Source of the DNA: Rhizomys pruinosus
Lineage: Eukaryota > Chordata > Mammalia > Rodentia > Spalacidae
Assembly (NCBI GenBank): GCA_009823505.1
Contig: VZQC01013986.1
Location: forward strand, 1,019,886 to 1,083,885
Reading direction: 5' to 3'
Length of the DNA stretch: 64,000 bases
Shown piece by piece: positions 43,490 to 55,612 of this stretch (its first letter is position 1; each line of letters opens with the position of its first letter). A program made the position numbers and the translations under genes. The notes under the pieces were generated by a model. That model ran no database searches. It saw only the letters and a list, made by a program, of their open reading frames with translations, and was not told the DNA's origin.

Positions 43490-46400
43490 CTAACACAACT
43501 TACCTTTAAATCTCAGCACTCAAGCAGGGCTAGAAGGCAGGTGGATCTCTCTGAGTTCAAGTCAACTGCACTGGTTAAAATTTTAGGCAGCATGGGGTAT
43601 ACAGGACAAGATGAGTCCTCAAGTACCAAAATAAATAAATAATAGATAAATAGAAAAAGAAAAAAATGAAGGTTCGTAACTGTTGCTTAACTGATTTGGT
43701 TCTATTAACAAAAACAGCTGCTCCACATAGTGAATTTCCTAGATGAGAAAATACAGTGTGGCTGGACATGATATGTTAAATTACTAATCCTTGCTGAAAT
43801 CTGTTAATAACATGGGATATACTGTCCTTATCCAAATTAAGTATCCTGTGATGATACGTTTCAAGGCTGCTGTCTTTTCTTTTCTTACACGGATTTTTTC
43901 TTACTCTGTTCTCATTTTTTTTTTTTTTTTTTTAAGTTTCAGGTAACTTTAAAAAATGTGTATGTGTCAGTCCTGTGTTTGGTATGTGCACTGCATTGCA
44001 GGGACATGCCAGAAGGAGCCAGAAAGGTGCAATATTCCCCTGGAATTGGATGGCAGGAGAATTTTTGAAGCCCATGAAGAGGACGCTGGGAATCTGACTC
44101 AGATCATTTGAAAGAACAAGCAGGTGCTCTGACGGCTAAGCACATCTCGTCAGCCTGTTCCTGACTACTTTTATAGTCTGGTGGCCACTGTCAGTGCAGA
44201 TCTCTAATTTGGATTCTATTTCCTTCCTCCTTTTTCTTTTATTATTTAAAAATTTTTTTGGAAAAAAAAATATGGGTGTGGGTTGTGTGGGGGTGAAGCG
44301 GGCGTGGGAATTCCTGAGCCTGGAAAAGACAAAAAATCCTAAAAAAAATTGATTGATTTATTTGTATTATTTTGTATGAGTTGGTATTGTTTACATACAG
44401 TATGTAAGTATACCATGTCATGCATATTCCGAGGAAGTCGATATCCCCTGAGTACTAGTTAGGAGCTGGACCATTAGTTCCGATGTAGGGTGTCTGGGAT
44501 CTGAATCCAGTCTCTACAAAGCAGCCATTGCTCTGGCCATCGTCTCTAAGACCCTCCACTCTCTGTATTTGACTCATCATTAATTCGATGTCAATTTCCT
44601 TGAGACACGGGCTTGATACTGCGTTGCCCAAGCGACTATCACTGCTCAGTTTCTGTCTTCAACAGTGCTAGGATTTTAAGGCATGTGCTGACAGGCTGCC
44701 ATCGCACTAACATCATTCTATCAATTCGTCTATACTCTTCGGATTCAAATAAATGTCAGTGGAAAAATCAGAAAGCCATTTTAGATCTGCACTTACATCA
44801 AAGTCAAGACGACCTGAGTGAAGACTCTCAAAGTTTCATGATTATCCGATAGCCTTTTGGCCTCCTCAACCATATTCGTTTTTTTTTTTGTCTTTTTTTG
44901 AGACAGGGCTTCCCCTGTAGCCCCAGGCTATCCTGGAACCTCACTCTGTAGACCAGCTGCCCCTTGAACTCACAAAGATACGCCCTGCCTCTGCCTCCCA
45001 AGTGCTAGAATTAAAGGGAGTGCGCCACCGCCCGGCCTTCCTTCCCACCAGATGCTGCTTAATGACATATTTCCATGTTACTGTTTCAAATTCTGAAGTG
45101 CCACAATATTCTTTAATGTTTCTGGGCAAAAAGAAGGCTCAATGCTCCTCTCCCTCACTGCAGTGGGGTAGTCCTGTTCTGTCTATTTTATACTATGACA
45201 TCTGTTTTAGATTTCATTTAACAAAAAGATTTTACTGCTACAACAAAATTGAAAACCATTCTTAGCAATCTGACCTCTAGATATGTGTAGCTCAATTGAT
45301 ATACATTATAGTAGCACTTCAAAATCAAAGAGACTTCTCACCAGGCTACATAGTAGCACATGCCTAATCCCAGCACTTGGGAGAGATAAGACGGAGGAGG
45401 CAAGAGTTTTGAGGCAGCCATATGCTAACATAGCAAGACCCTTATCTGAAACAAGAAAAGACCTTTAAACTCCAAAAGCAGAACCCCATTTTTTAAACAC
45501 TTTTTACAAATTTTTATTTACTTTTTCGTATTGTGTTAATGTACTGTCTGCATTTTTTGTTACCTGCGTGTCCGTGCAAATGCTGCAGAGGTCAGAAGAG
45601 GTGTTGGGATTCCCTCCCTCCCCGGAATGGGAGTTAAAGAGGTTTTACAGCTCCATGTGGGTGCGTGGGGATCACAGGTCCTGAAGCGCGCAAGCCTCTG
45701 CTGGACCACTCAATATACACTAGGCTCACTCTCTCCCCCAACAGAACCCTTTTATAAGTGTATAATCTCTACCTGAGTTGGGGGATAAAATCCCTCCTGT
45801 TCGTAAGAGAGCGTAAAGCTGGGCTTGCACGCAGAAGCAGACTGCAACTTAGAGCGCGCTCATCCATGATGGTTATTATATGCACCCTACAAAGAAACCT
45901 CGGTTAGGAGATCTACTACTCAGAACATAAATGACTATACCATCAAAGGAGGTAGTTTACGTCTCGACTTGAAAGCTATTCAAGATTAAGAATCAAGGCT
46001 AGAGAGATGGCTCATGTGGTTAAGCAGCCGACAGCTGCTTTTCGCAGAGACCGCGGTTACGAGTCCCACATCCACAAGGCAGATCTAACAACTAATCTGT
46101 TTCTAGTAACGTCCATTCTGCGCGGTCCACACCCTCTTCTGACCATCTGGAGGCATTGCATGACATGGTGCACTTACATACATGCACGCATACACTAATA
46201 AACATAAACATAAAAAAAAAATTAGGAAAAAATAATCAAGTGTTTCATCCTCTTTACTTTTAGTGCTGCAAATTAAAGGAAAAGCTTTATGCATGCTATG
46301 AGGGTCTCCTACCACTAAGTTACTCTCTTGCCCAGATGTTCTCTTTTCAGTGGCTTCCATGCTTTTGATTTGTCACAAAGAATCTTTTTAAAATATATTT

Positions 46401-46556
46401 TGGCCGGGCGTGTGGTGTGCCATGCCTTTTAATCCTAGCATTAGGGAGTGCAGAGGCAGGTGGATCTTGTGAGTTCAAAGGCCAACCTGGTCTACATAGT
46501 GAGTTCCAGGACAGCTGGGTTACAGGGAGAACCCGTCCCTTGAAACAGACCAAAAA

Positions 46557-46596
<40 letters not shown>

Positions 46597-46835
46597 TACT
46601 GGGCTGGAGAGATGGCCTAGCGGTTAAGAGCACTGACTGCTCTTGCAGAGGACCCGGGTTCGATCCCCAGCACCCACATAGCGGCTGATAACTGTCTTTA
46701 ACTCCAGTTCCAGGGGAATCCGACACCCTCTTCTGACCTCTGCAGCATTGACACAGGTGCGCATGGGTGCACAAACCTACATGCAGACAGTACATTCATA
46801 CACATAAAAAAATTTAAAAAAGAAAAAATATATTT
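43490..46835 (+). repeat. Arm 3 (forward, error-rich then clean) of the triplication
   Basis: A second forward copy of arm 1, from the B1 at about 36830 to the B2 at 39828-40060 (here 46605-46810). Quality is mixed: 45050-45330 matches arm 1 base for base, 43500-44750 and 45350-46200 are full of indels, and 46400-46810 is a cleaner version of arm 1's end than arm 1 itself. Sequence beyond 46835 is unique again, so the correct genome probably joins arm 1 or arm 3 directly to this point. Confidence 0.88.
45773..45887 (-). pseudogene. Ppp2r3a: Damaged third copy of the 103-nt Ppp2r3a exon
   Basis: Minus-strand copy of exon 39029-39131 in the third arm of the triplication. It keeps gggataaaatcc and ccatgatggttatt, but has about a dozen extra bases spread through it (115 nt against 103), which breaks the frame. 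The sequence 45050-45330 nearby is essentially identical to 38320-38610, so damage is patchy. Confidence 0.8.
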
Positions 46836-46839
46836 TATT

Positions 46840-47025
46840 ATTTTTATTTTAACTATATGAATGTTTTGCCTACATGTATGTAAATGGACTCATGTCAGGC
46901 AATGCCTGTGGAGGTCAGAGGACAACATTGGATCCCCTGGGACAGGAGTTAGTTTGGTTGTTAGCCACCATGGTCCTCTGCAAGAGTAGCCAGTTCTCTT
47001 AACTGCTGAGCCATGTCTTCATCCT
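46840..47025 (-). mobile_element. Old B2-like SINE
   Basis: Minus strand, tatgaatgttttgcctacat to ctgctgagccatgtcttc; diverged. Confidence 0.7.
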
Positions 47026-47129
47026 CCAAAGGAATATCTTAGGAAAAGCTCAGTAAGAGGACGGTGAGTTTTTCTTATGGAATGCTTCTGGTACAAGTGA
47101 ACTAATGCAGGTAAATATGTTTCACTGGG

Positions 47130-47355
47130 GCTGGAGAGATGAATAAGCAGTTAAGAGAACTGGCTACTCTTGCAGAGGACCTGAGTTTAGTTCTCAGCAC
47201 CCATGTAATGACTCACAACAGCCAGTAAGTAACTCTAGTTCCAGGGCATCTGACACTCTCTTCTGGTCTCCCTGGGCACCAGGCACTCATGTGGTGTACA
47301 TGCATGGAGGGATTCACACATACACATAAAATAAAAATAAATATTTAAAAATATG
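47130..47355 (+). mobile_element. B2 SINE
   Basis: ggggctggagagatgaataa to acataaaataaaaataaata. Confidence 0.85.
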
Positions 47356-47364
47356 TGTTACTGG

Positions 47365-47475
47365 CTGGGGATGGTGCTTTAATCATGGCACTCAAGAGGC
47401 AGAAGCAGGTGGATTTGGTGAGTTTCAGGCCAGCCAGGGGCTACATAGTGAGATCTGTTTGGGAAAAAAAAAGGT
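47365..47475 (+). mobile_element. B1 SINE, shortened
   Basis: ggctggggatggtgctttaa to an A-run. Diverged, with internal losses. Confidence 0.65.
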
Positions 47476-47569
47476 GTTACTCAATAACTCTAGGGAGAGA
47501 AGGCCATTCAGTTTAGCACAAGATACCAAGAGCCAGCGCTTCAGGGCTAGTACATCAAGAAGGACAACA

Positions 47570-47715
47570 CATGGTGGTGCACGCCTTTAATCCTATCACT
47601 TGGGAGGCAGGGGCAGGTGGATCTTGTGAGTTCAAGGCCAGCCTGGTCTACAGAGTGAGTTCCAGGACAGCTGGGGCTACAGGAAGACCCTGTCTCAAAA
47701 AGACCAAAAAAAAAA
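47570..47715 (+). mobile_element. B1 SINE
   Basis: catggtggtgcacgccttta to tctcaaaaagacc and A-run, with aaggacaacac / aaggacacctc flanks. Confidence 0.88.
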
Positions 47716-47951
47716 AGGACACCTCAGACAGACTGTTATGCACCATGCATGTGAGACATAAAATTCTTATTATATAATCAGAGCCATCTCACAGGGGGTT
47801 TCTAAAATTAGACTTTGAAGGAACGGCTTTACAAATTGGTGCCCTACTAAGACTATTTTCATTTGGAGATTACACTCTTGACAAAAAAGTAAAAATGTTG
47901 AAAGCAAAATTTAAAACCTTTTCAAAGTCAGTCCTTTTTCTTGACACAAAT

Positions 47952-48105
47952 TTTTTTTTTTGTCTTTTTGAGACAGGGTCTCCCTGTAGCCCCAGCTGAC
48001 TTGGAACTCGTTATATAGACTAAGCTGGCCTTGAACTCACAGAGATCCACCTGCCTCTGCCTCTGAATGCTGGGATTACAGGTGTGTGTCACCATGCCTG
48101 GTACA
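47952..48105 (-). mobile_element. B1 SINE
   Basis: Minus-strand B1 from the T-run to gtcaccatgcctgg; flanks gacacaaattt / acacagattt. Confidence 0.85.
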
Positions 48106-48184
48106 CAGATTTATATAAAATGGTGGTACCATTCTTAGTTATCTGGGTTTGAAACTTTGAAGTCATTCATTTTTTTCTAATACT

Positions 48185-48720
48185 TATTCTCTGCATCTAA
48201 TTGTCTCCAAATTTTATTTTCCTTTGTTAATCACTTATTGAATGCTAACTGTATTCCAGGTATTGTATCTGGCAAGAAAGCTTAGGATAAAAGAAAATAA
48301 GCCATGGTTTTATGCCCTATAAGGAATTTACTGTTTAGTTACCAGTACTGTTACACTACTGTGGACTAGCCATAACAGAGGTAATAAGTACGGAGTGTCA
48401 TGAAAGGGGAAAGGAGGCCAGCAAGATTCCCTACACAGTGAAATAGGAAGGGCGCTATGGTAAGGAGAGCAACGTGCACAAACGCCTGCTGTGAGATTCA
48501 TGGAATATCATGGGCAACAAGAAGTACAAGGAAGGGAGCAGGCGCAAACAGAATCAAAGGAAGCCTTTTTATGTCCAGTCAAGTGCTTGAGCTTACTCCA
48601 CAGAAGAATTTTAACTTGGACAGAGACATGATCAGATGTGGTTTTCAGAAATGCTAGGCAAGAGACAAATGGAGTCTAACACAGATGCTGGCAACTGGAG
48701 GCAGACAGAAAGGGTAGAAA
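48185..48720 (+). repeat. Ancient mammalian interspersed repeat
   Basis: Diverged but recognisable blocks: cacttattgaatgctaactg followed by attccaggtattgta, then gagacatgatcagatgtggt near 48622. The same kind of element is at 4610-4795. Exact family (L2/MIR or other) not assigned. Confidence 0.45.
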
Positions 48721-49317
48721 TGAAAGGCAGTGAAACTTAGCACATGCAGGGAGTGCGAAAAAAGGCGAGGTTCATGATCGCTGCCCAAGTTCTAGTTGTG
48801 TTTACAATACAGATGGGGATACTGAAGCCCAGAAGAGTTTTTCCTCGAAATGTTCTTGACAACTGTGTTTTTTCCTGTTTCTACTGTGCTCTCAAGTTCT
48901 GAGCCTTATAACCATGGTGAGACTACTAGAAGGGAAGAGGGTCCTAACTGGGTTAAGTTTTCATCTAACTTCATAGCACAGGCAATTCTAAAACAACTTT
49001 CACTTAAATGCATAAGTCTAAAATGCCTACACCAGGCATTAAAGTCCCTGCGTCTTTAAAGCCAGAGTCTGCCTACCTACCTATCTTACTACTTTATTAA
49101 GCCAAACTTCTACTCTAGGCATTGAGCTAAGTCAAAGAAGTTTGACCTCTATGTCATTCTCATGTTCTATTGAAAACCCTGCCCTAATTTGTTGTCTTAA
49201 GGTGCTTATTCTTTAAGACTTAGCTGTCTCAAAAGGCTTTCCTTGACAACTGAATTTGATACTGATCTTAGTACTAGTTAAATGTATTATATATACCATT
49301 CCATTGTTGACTTTTTT
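48721..49317. other. Intron sequence, nothing recognised
   Basis: No SINE, exon or open frame of note was seen. Confidence 0.5.
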
Positions 49318-49536
49318 ATATATTTATAATTTTTATTTTATGTATATGAATATATTGCCCACATGTAAGTGTACCAGTGTCATGCAATGCTACCAAAAGT
49401 CAGAGGAGGGCATAGAATTCTCTGGAACTGTACTTACAGATGGTTAGGTTAGCTGCCATATGGGTGCTAGGAACTGAACTGGGTCCTCTGCAAGAGCAGC
49501 CAGTGCTCCTAACCACTGAGCCATCTCTCCAGCCCA
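49318..49536 (-). mobile_element. B2 SINE
   Basis: Minus-strand B2 ending gagccatctctccagccc; moderately diverged. Confidence 0.85.
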
Positions 49537-49860
49537 TGTTGATTTTCTTTGATTTCTTTGACAACTAAAGGGCAGGTAGTATAGCTCTTTTTACCCAAAG
49601 CACATGGTACAGTGACTTAACTTATTTTACTTGTATTTTTAGAGTTATGGCAGGACTTTTATATTTATACTTAACTGGTTTTGTGATAAATGTAATACAG
49701 AAAAAGACCAGTGCTGAGCGAGTGCTAATGAAAGCCACCTCCTCTAAGATTAGAAAATGGATATGATAGTAAGTAGTGAGTTTCTTTTGAAAAGAAACAC
49801 ACACACACACCCCCACACCCACACACCCCCACACACACATATTAAAATGATTGCACCATT

Positions 49861-50088
49861 GGGGCTGTAGAGATGGCCTAGCAGTTAAGAGTGCTGACTG
49901 CTCTTGCAGAGGAGCCGGGTTCAATCCCCAGCACCCACATGGCGGCTGAGAACCGTCCTTGACTCCAGTTCCAGGGGAATCCAACACCCTCTTCTGACCT
50001 CTGCAGCACTGCAAGACACGGGTGCACAAACCTACATGCAGACAGTACATTCATACACATACAAAAATAAATAAATAAAAATTAAAAA
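49861..50088 (+). mobile_element. B2 SINE
   Basis: Full B2 with TSD aaaatgattgcaccatt (49845) / aaaatgaatgcatcatt (50090). A (CA)n/(C)n tract lies just upstream at 49797-49840. Confidence 0.92.
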
Positions 50089-50106
50089 ATAAAATGAATG
50101 CATCAT

Positions 50107-50778
50107 TAAACAAACAGAAGCAGCATGGCAGATGACAGATAATCTAAAAACAAAGTCAAGTCGATGACTGCTGTTGCTATCAGAAGGATGAAATATAAAG
50201 AAGAGGTGAATTTGACTGTTTTTTTGGGGGGGGTCAATGATCTAGGCTGATAAAATATACGGCAAGAGAAAAGGAGATTTTAAAAAAGCCTTAGAAGCTG
50301 AAGCATAAAGGTAAGTATAGATACTCTATGCTGATCATAATGCTTTTTAAGGGAAAATATGGTTTTGTTAGCGAGAAAATGACACATTGATATGAAAAGA
50401 CAAAAGACAGTGAAACAGAGTACAGCTAGAGCTACACTGATTTCATTTGAGAGTTCTGCCCCAAAGCTGGTACTCTAGGACCTTAAAAGAAGGGCATGGC
50501 ATGAGGTGTGGTGGCACACACCTTTAGTCCCAGAACTTGGTGCTCGTTCTAAGGCCACTGAGCACCCAACCCATGGCGTTTGACAGGAGGGAGATGGTTT
50601 TCTCTTGTGCTTATGGCTTTTATATTTGACTGTGTTGTTTAGGAGTATATGGAAAGCTTACTATTGGAGCAAGTAAGATGCGTGTATCCATGCCATAATG
50701 TTTTTAATTTTAAATTATTACCTGCCAGTTATTTTTTATGTTTAAACACTTTTTGTGCTTTTAAAGAAATAGTATCCT
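50107..50778. other. Intron sequence, mostly unassigned
   Basis: A B1 head fragment (gaggtgtggtggcacacacc to ccagaacttgg, about 50498-50540) is present. The rest was not recognised. Confidence 0.5.
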
Positions 50779-51120
50779 GGGGCTGGAGAGATAGCTCAGT
50801 GGTTAAGAACACTGTCTGACCTTCCAGAGGGCTTGGGTTTGATTCCCAGCACCCACATGGTGGCTAACAACCACCCATAACTCCAGTTACAAGAGAGGGC
50901 TGGAGAGACAGCTCAGCAGTTAAGAGCGCCGACTGCTCTTGCAGAGGACCCAGGTTCGATTCCCAGCACCCACATGGAGGCTAAGAACCGTCTTTAACAC
51001 CAGTTCCAGGGGAATCTGACGCCCTCTTCTGACCTCCGCGGCACTGCATGACACGGGTGCATGAACCTACATGTAGACAGTACATTCATGCACATAAAAT
51101 ATAACAAATAAATAAATTAA
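50779..51120 (+). mobile_element. Two B2 SINEs head to tail, the first cut short
   Basis: A B2 head of about 115 bp (50779-50895, ending ccagttacaagaga) is followed directly by a complete B2 (50896-51120). Confidence 0.88.
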
Positions 51121-51148
51121 AAAAAAATAAAAGAGATTTGACATCCTC

Positions 51149-51360
51149 NCTCCTCCTCCTCCTCCTCCTCCTCCTCCTCCTCCTTCTTTTTGGTCTTTTT
51201 TTTTTTTTTTTTTTTTTTGGTCTTTTTGAGACAGGGTCTCCCTGTAGCTCTGGCTGTCCTGGAACTCACTCTGTAGACCAGGCTGGCCTTGAACTCACAG
51301 AGATTCGCCTGCCTCTGCCTCCCAAGTGCTGGGATTAAAGGCATGCGCTACCACGCCCGG
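51149..51360 (-). mobile_element. Single N, (CTC)n tract and B1 SINE
   Basis: A single N at 51149 precedes about 11 CTC units (51150-51183), then T-runs and a minus-strand B1 (51195-51360) ending ctaccacgcccgg. The N marks a join in a simple repeat. Confidence 0.88.
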
Positions 51361-51599
51361 AAGGTGGCCCCCTTCTAATAACAGCTAAACAACCAGTGTT
51401 TCTTCCTGACACTCAGGAAGTTTTCTACCTTTTACAAAGAAATGACTAAGTATTGTGGTTGTATTATGTCTTTTGTTTCTTGAACCGAAAATGTAGTCAT
51501 CTTTAGTACTGGGTCACTTGGTACTAAAACACTTTACTACATACCCTCCTTATTTCTCCTTTGCTTATTATATCATTAAGTCCCAGGTTATAAACAAAA
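51361..51599. other. Intron sequence, nothing recognised
   Basis: Unassigned apart from a short (AAAAC)n near 51595. Confidence 0.4.
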
Positions 51600-51720
51600 C
51601 AAAACAAAACAAGAAAAGGGGATAGAAAGATGGCAGAGCAGTTAAGAGTAGATACTGTAGCAGTTAAGAGTAGATACTGTTCTTGCAGCATCCATCTGAG
51701 ACTCTGGCCTCTGAGGACCC
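51600..51720 (+). mobile_element. Truncated B2-like SINE with a 22-bp duplication
   Basis: Resembles a B2 head; gcagttaagagtagatactg occurs at 51638 and again at 51660. Confidence 0.6.
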
Positions 51721-51879
51721 CTAGTGTGATATTAGTTACCCTGAGAGGCCCCGAGGCTGTTGAAGATGAAGATACAAAATCAAGATTCAAGCCAAGACAG
51801 GCATGAACATGGTAGAAATAAGAGATTGCTGTCTCCAGGGACAATGAAACTTGATATACAAGCAGAGTAGATTTTAGGA

Positions 51880-52250
51880 TTTCTTGAGAGCTAGTTTGGT
51901 GGTTCTAGTAGGGGAGTGTAGCTACTTAAATGGTTCTTCTCTATTGAGAAGGTCACCCTCTTGGACTGAGTGTACAATTTCAGAAGAGATGCTCTTTGAG
52001 CAGCCAGTGAAGAAAGGGAGTCACACCTAGCCAAACCGACCAGATGATTCGACCCTGTAAATAAATGGGATGAGAGATGTTGTAGGCTAGATCTTCCTTC
52101 CACAGTTCCTGTCTCTAGGTTCTTGCTTTGAGTTCTTGCCCTGAATTCCTTCAATCGATTGTGACCTGGAAGTATAAGCCCAATAAGCCATTTCCTCCCC
52201 AAGTTGTTTTTTGGTCAGAGTGCTTCATCAAAGCAACATGAAAGAAACTA
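51880..52250 (+). repeat. Rodent interspersed repeat, plus strand
   Basis: The 3' part, with ttgccctgaattccttcaat, gtgacctggaagtataagcc and tttcctccccaagttg, matches the end of the element at 58640-59055. Confidence 0.6.
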
Positions 52251-52339
52251 AAACAGAAGTGTCTTTCCAAAGAGCTTAAAATTCCAATTGCTAGAGTCAC
52301 TCATGAATTTTTCATAATTCGAAGAGGTCAAGAATTTTC

Positions 52340-52555
52340 ATGCTGGAGAGAGAGTTCCGTGATCACGAGCCAGTGGCCGCTCTTGGAGAGGACCCAGGTT
52401 CATATCCCAGCACCTACAGAGCAGCTAACAATCCTCCATAATTCCAGATCCAGGGGGTCCTCTCTTCTGATCTTTGAGGGCACTGTGTGACATGGGTACA
52501 CTTACAGACATGCATGTAATACACATACAAATAAAAATAATAAATAAAATATTAA
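52340..52555 (+). mobile_element. Old B2 SINE
   Basis: catgctggagagagagttcc to aataaataaaatattaaa; diverged. Confidence 0.7.
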
Positions 52556-52664
52556 AAAAAGAATTTTATAGCTCAGCCTCAGAAGTCACTAACCTCAGCT
52601 GAGACTGTACCAGGAGCTACGTGACTATCATCCTTTGTAAGGCAACTTCTACTACCATACACTT

Positions 52665-52860
52665 TTAAAAATGTGTTTGAGTGTTTTGCCTGCATGTGTG
52701 TTGTGTACATATGCATGTAATGCCCACAGAGGCCAGAAGAGGGCACCAGATCCCTTGGAACTGGAGTTAGAGTTGTTAGCTACCAAGCGGGTGCTGAGAA
52801 CTGATCTCGGGTCCTCTGCAAGAGCAACCAGTGCACTTAACTGCTGAATCATCTTTCCAT
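52665..52860 (-). mobile_element. Old B2-like SINE
   Basis: Minus strand, gagtgttttgcctgcatgtg to ctgctgaatcatctttcc. Confidence 0.7.
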
Positions 52861-53406
52861 CTTTCTAGTTCCAACAACTAAACAACTTTTTTCCCCTTGA
52901 ATTAAAATCTTTTCTCAGTAAGACTGCTGTTAAAGTGCAGATAAGGAATAAAAGTCATCAAGACATTAATATATAAGCCCATTATAACCCCAAAGCAAAC
53001 CCCCCAAAATAAAATACAACAAAGAAAATGCTCTGAAATAAATTAGAAAATATCATCCTTTTCTTACGGTGGGGGACCCTGAGTATCCAAGTGTTAAGTG
53101 TTAGGCAGCATGAGGGTAGCAGACAGTAAATATAAAACAAACAAAAATAATGAGGAGGGTAATGATGACAAAGGCTGTGGACTATTTTGAAGAAACACAT
53201 GGTTGACTGTATTTACTTAAAGTCAAGGAATTATGGCAAAGGGGGCCAAGAGCTCAGTAAGAACTTAGAAAGTAAATGGTACAAGTCTGAGGCAACTTAA
53301 CAGAGCCTTTAATAACACAAAGAGAACAGGCCAGTGCGAAGGAAGACATGGGTGACAAATGGAAATATACAAGGAGATACAGAAAATGCATTTAGGAAAT
53401 AGGTTT
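52861..53406. other. Intron sequence, nothing recognised
   Basis: No exon or repeat was recognised. Confidence 0.5.
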
Positions 53407-53419
53407 AAGAAGCAAGAGT

Positions 53420-53657
53420 GGGCTAGAGAGATAGCCTAGCGGTTAAGAGTGCTGACTGCTCTTGCAGAGGACCCGGGTTCGATCCCCAGCACCCAAATGA
53501 TGGCTAAGAGCCGTCTGTAACTCCAATTCCAGGAGAACTCCAGTTCCAGGGGAATCCGACACCCTCTTCTGACCTCCGCGGTATTGCACGACTCAGGTGC
53601 ACAGACCTACATGCAGACAGTACATTCATACACATACAAAATAAATAAAATTAAAAA
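53420..53657 (+). mobile_element. B2 SINE
   Basis: Full B2 with a perfect TSD aagaagcaagagtg at 53407 and 53658. Confidence 0.94.
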
Positions 53658-53671
53658 AAGAAGCAAGAGTG

Positions 53672-54624
53672 AGAATACAGGAGTCAAAATCATTTGAGTG
53701 AAGAGAGCATGACTAACCCCTACAATGTGATCTAAGAATGTTCTAACAGCATAAAGATTTGAAGGCAAGGTTTTTCTGATATGCATAGGAGATTACTCAG
53801 TATCTGTAATGGTCTTTCAATATTAGAAATGTTTCAAGGCTAGATTTCTTTTAGAGTTCATATGATTCCATGCAAAAGAGAATAGTTAATTTTATCCTGG
53901 TTTGCAGGATAAATTTAAGTACAAAGAGGCTCTTATCAGTCACAAAGGCACAATGGTAATATATCACCTTGAAGAGAGGAGCTAGAGAGCTCTGAAAGGT
54001 TCAGACTAGAGTTTTGTTTTCTTCCAACTTTCTATTAGCGGTCCAGTCTCTGACAAATGCTTTGTTGTTGTTGCTGCTGTTGCATTTCCGTGTCTATACT
54101 ACTTTCACCTTAAGATTCATCTTCTGTTCTCTCCCAGCTCTCATCAACTTAAAGTTGTGGGAGGAAAATGTGTAAAATACACACCTAAGGAATGAACCAG
54201 ACATGGACATTAAGTTCTCCAAGGCTGTGTGAAGTCTAAGATGAATGTGCTAAACTATATCAACAGATGCTGATTTCATAAACATGGCTTTCTAACACAC
54301 TTAAAAAACTGATCCCAGTCTTTATAGCTACACTTAAGTGCCACTAAGATTAGGTTACAAACTCAAGCTGACCTTTCAAATAGCTTTATAAACTTCAAGA
54401 ATCCATAAAGACATCCTTTTATTGCTCTGATGATATCTTCCCTCCTGTTCCTTAAAGGCAGCCTCTTCCCTTTCCTACACCAACTTGTTGTAAGACAATG
54501 AGTGCTGGAGAGACAGCTGTCTAGCTCACGTAGTAAAGATATACAGTAAATAATCTGTGGAGGTTAAAGGAAACTGGATACCTGAAAAGCACAAATCAAT
54601 TTTAAAATAGGTAGTTTTAAGAAT
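53672..54624. other. Intron sequence, nothing recognised
   Basis: About 950 bp without a recognisable element, apart from (TTG)n at 54063-54080. Confidence 0.5.
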
Positions 54625-54845
54625 AGAGAAGCAGGAGCTGCACAGATGGCAAGGCAGTTAAGATCACTGGCTGCTCTTGCAGAGGATTCTGGTGCAGTTC
54701 CTAGCAGCCACATGGCAGGCAACAAACATCCTTAACTCCAGTTCCAGGGGATCTTCTGTCCTCTGTGGATTCTGCATGACACAAGTTGGACTTATATGCA
54801 TGCATGCAAAACACTCATCCGCATAAATAAAAAAATTTAAAAAGA
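54625..54845 (+). mobile_element. Old B2 SINE
   Basis: gcaggagctgcacagatggc to cataaataaaaaaatt; diverged. A B4/B1-like remnant follows at about 54905-55015. Confidence 0.7.
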
Positions 54846-55234
54846 ATAAAGAAACAAATTTTAACAAATAAGCTGATGTAATAGTAAAACCCAAAACATC
54901 GCAAAGCTGGGCATGGTAGTACATGTCTGTACTTCCAAGAGAAGGCAGGTTGAGGGACAAGGATCTGAGTTCAAGTTCAGCTTAAGCTATACAGTAAGAC
55001 CCTGTCTCAATAAACATGTAAATAAAACCCTCGAAACGAAACTGACATAATCATTACTTTTATTTTAAAGACAGTTTTTGGTATATATCCCAGGTCCCTC
55101 CCAAACTCCTGAATGGTGTGGTTATGGACAGGTCCCACTATGTCTAGCTCAAGATCATTTTTGACATCATAATATATATTTACCCTCATGTTAATATACA
55201 GTGTTAATTTTAACTTTTTAATTTTTAATTTTTT

Positions 55235-55394
55235 TATTTTTAATTTTTTGGTCTTTTTGAGACAGGGTCTCCCTGGAGCTCCGGCTGTCCTGGAACTCAC
55301 TATGTAGACCAGGCTGGCCTTGAACTCACAAAGATCTGCCTGCCTCTGCCTCCCAAGTGCTAGGATTAAAGGCATGCGCCACCATGCCCGGCCC
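55235..55394 (-). mobile_element. B1 SINE
   Basis: Minus-strand B1, T-run to accatgcccggccc, abutting a B2. Confidence 0.9.
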
Positions 55395-55612
55395 GTTATT
55401 TTTTATTTTTAATGTGTATGAGTGTACTGTCTGCATGTAGGGTAGGTGCACCCATGTCGTGCATGCTGTGGAGGTCAGAAGAGGGTGTCATATTCGCCTG
55501 GAACTGGAGTTAAAGATGGTTCTCAGCCACTGTGTGAGTACTGGGAATCGAACCCGGGTCCTCTGCAAGAGCAGTCAGTGCTCTTAACCACTGAACCATC
55601 TCTCCAGCCCCA
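55395..55612 (-). mobile_element. B2 SINE
   Basis: Minus-strand B2 ending ccatctctccagcccc. The flank gttttaactttc also occurs at 55211 before the B1, so both SINEs may share one target region. Confidence 0.88.

Noticed and set aside
40061..46835. Extra Ppp2r3a exons as true exon duplication
   Set aside because: Copies at 41021-41114 and 45773-45887 have many indels, and the flanking SINEs are duplicated with them in mirror order, which fits a read artefact better.
48457..48657. 66-codon plus-strand frame
   Set aside because: It lies within an ancient interspersed repeat; no conserved motif.
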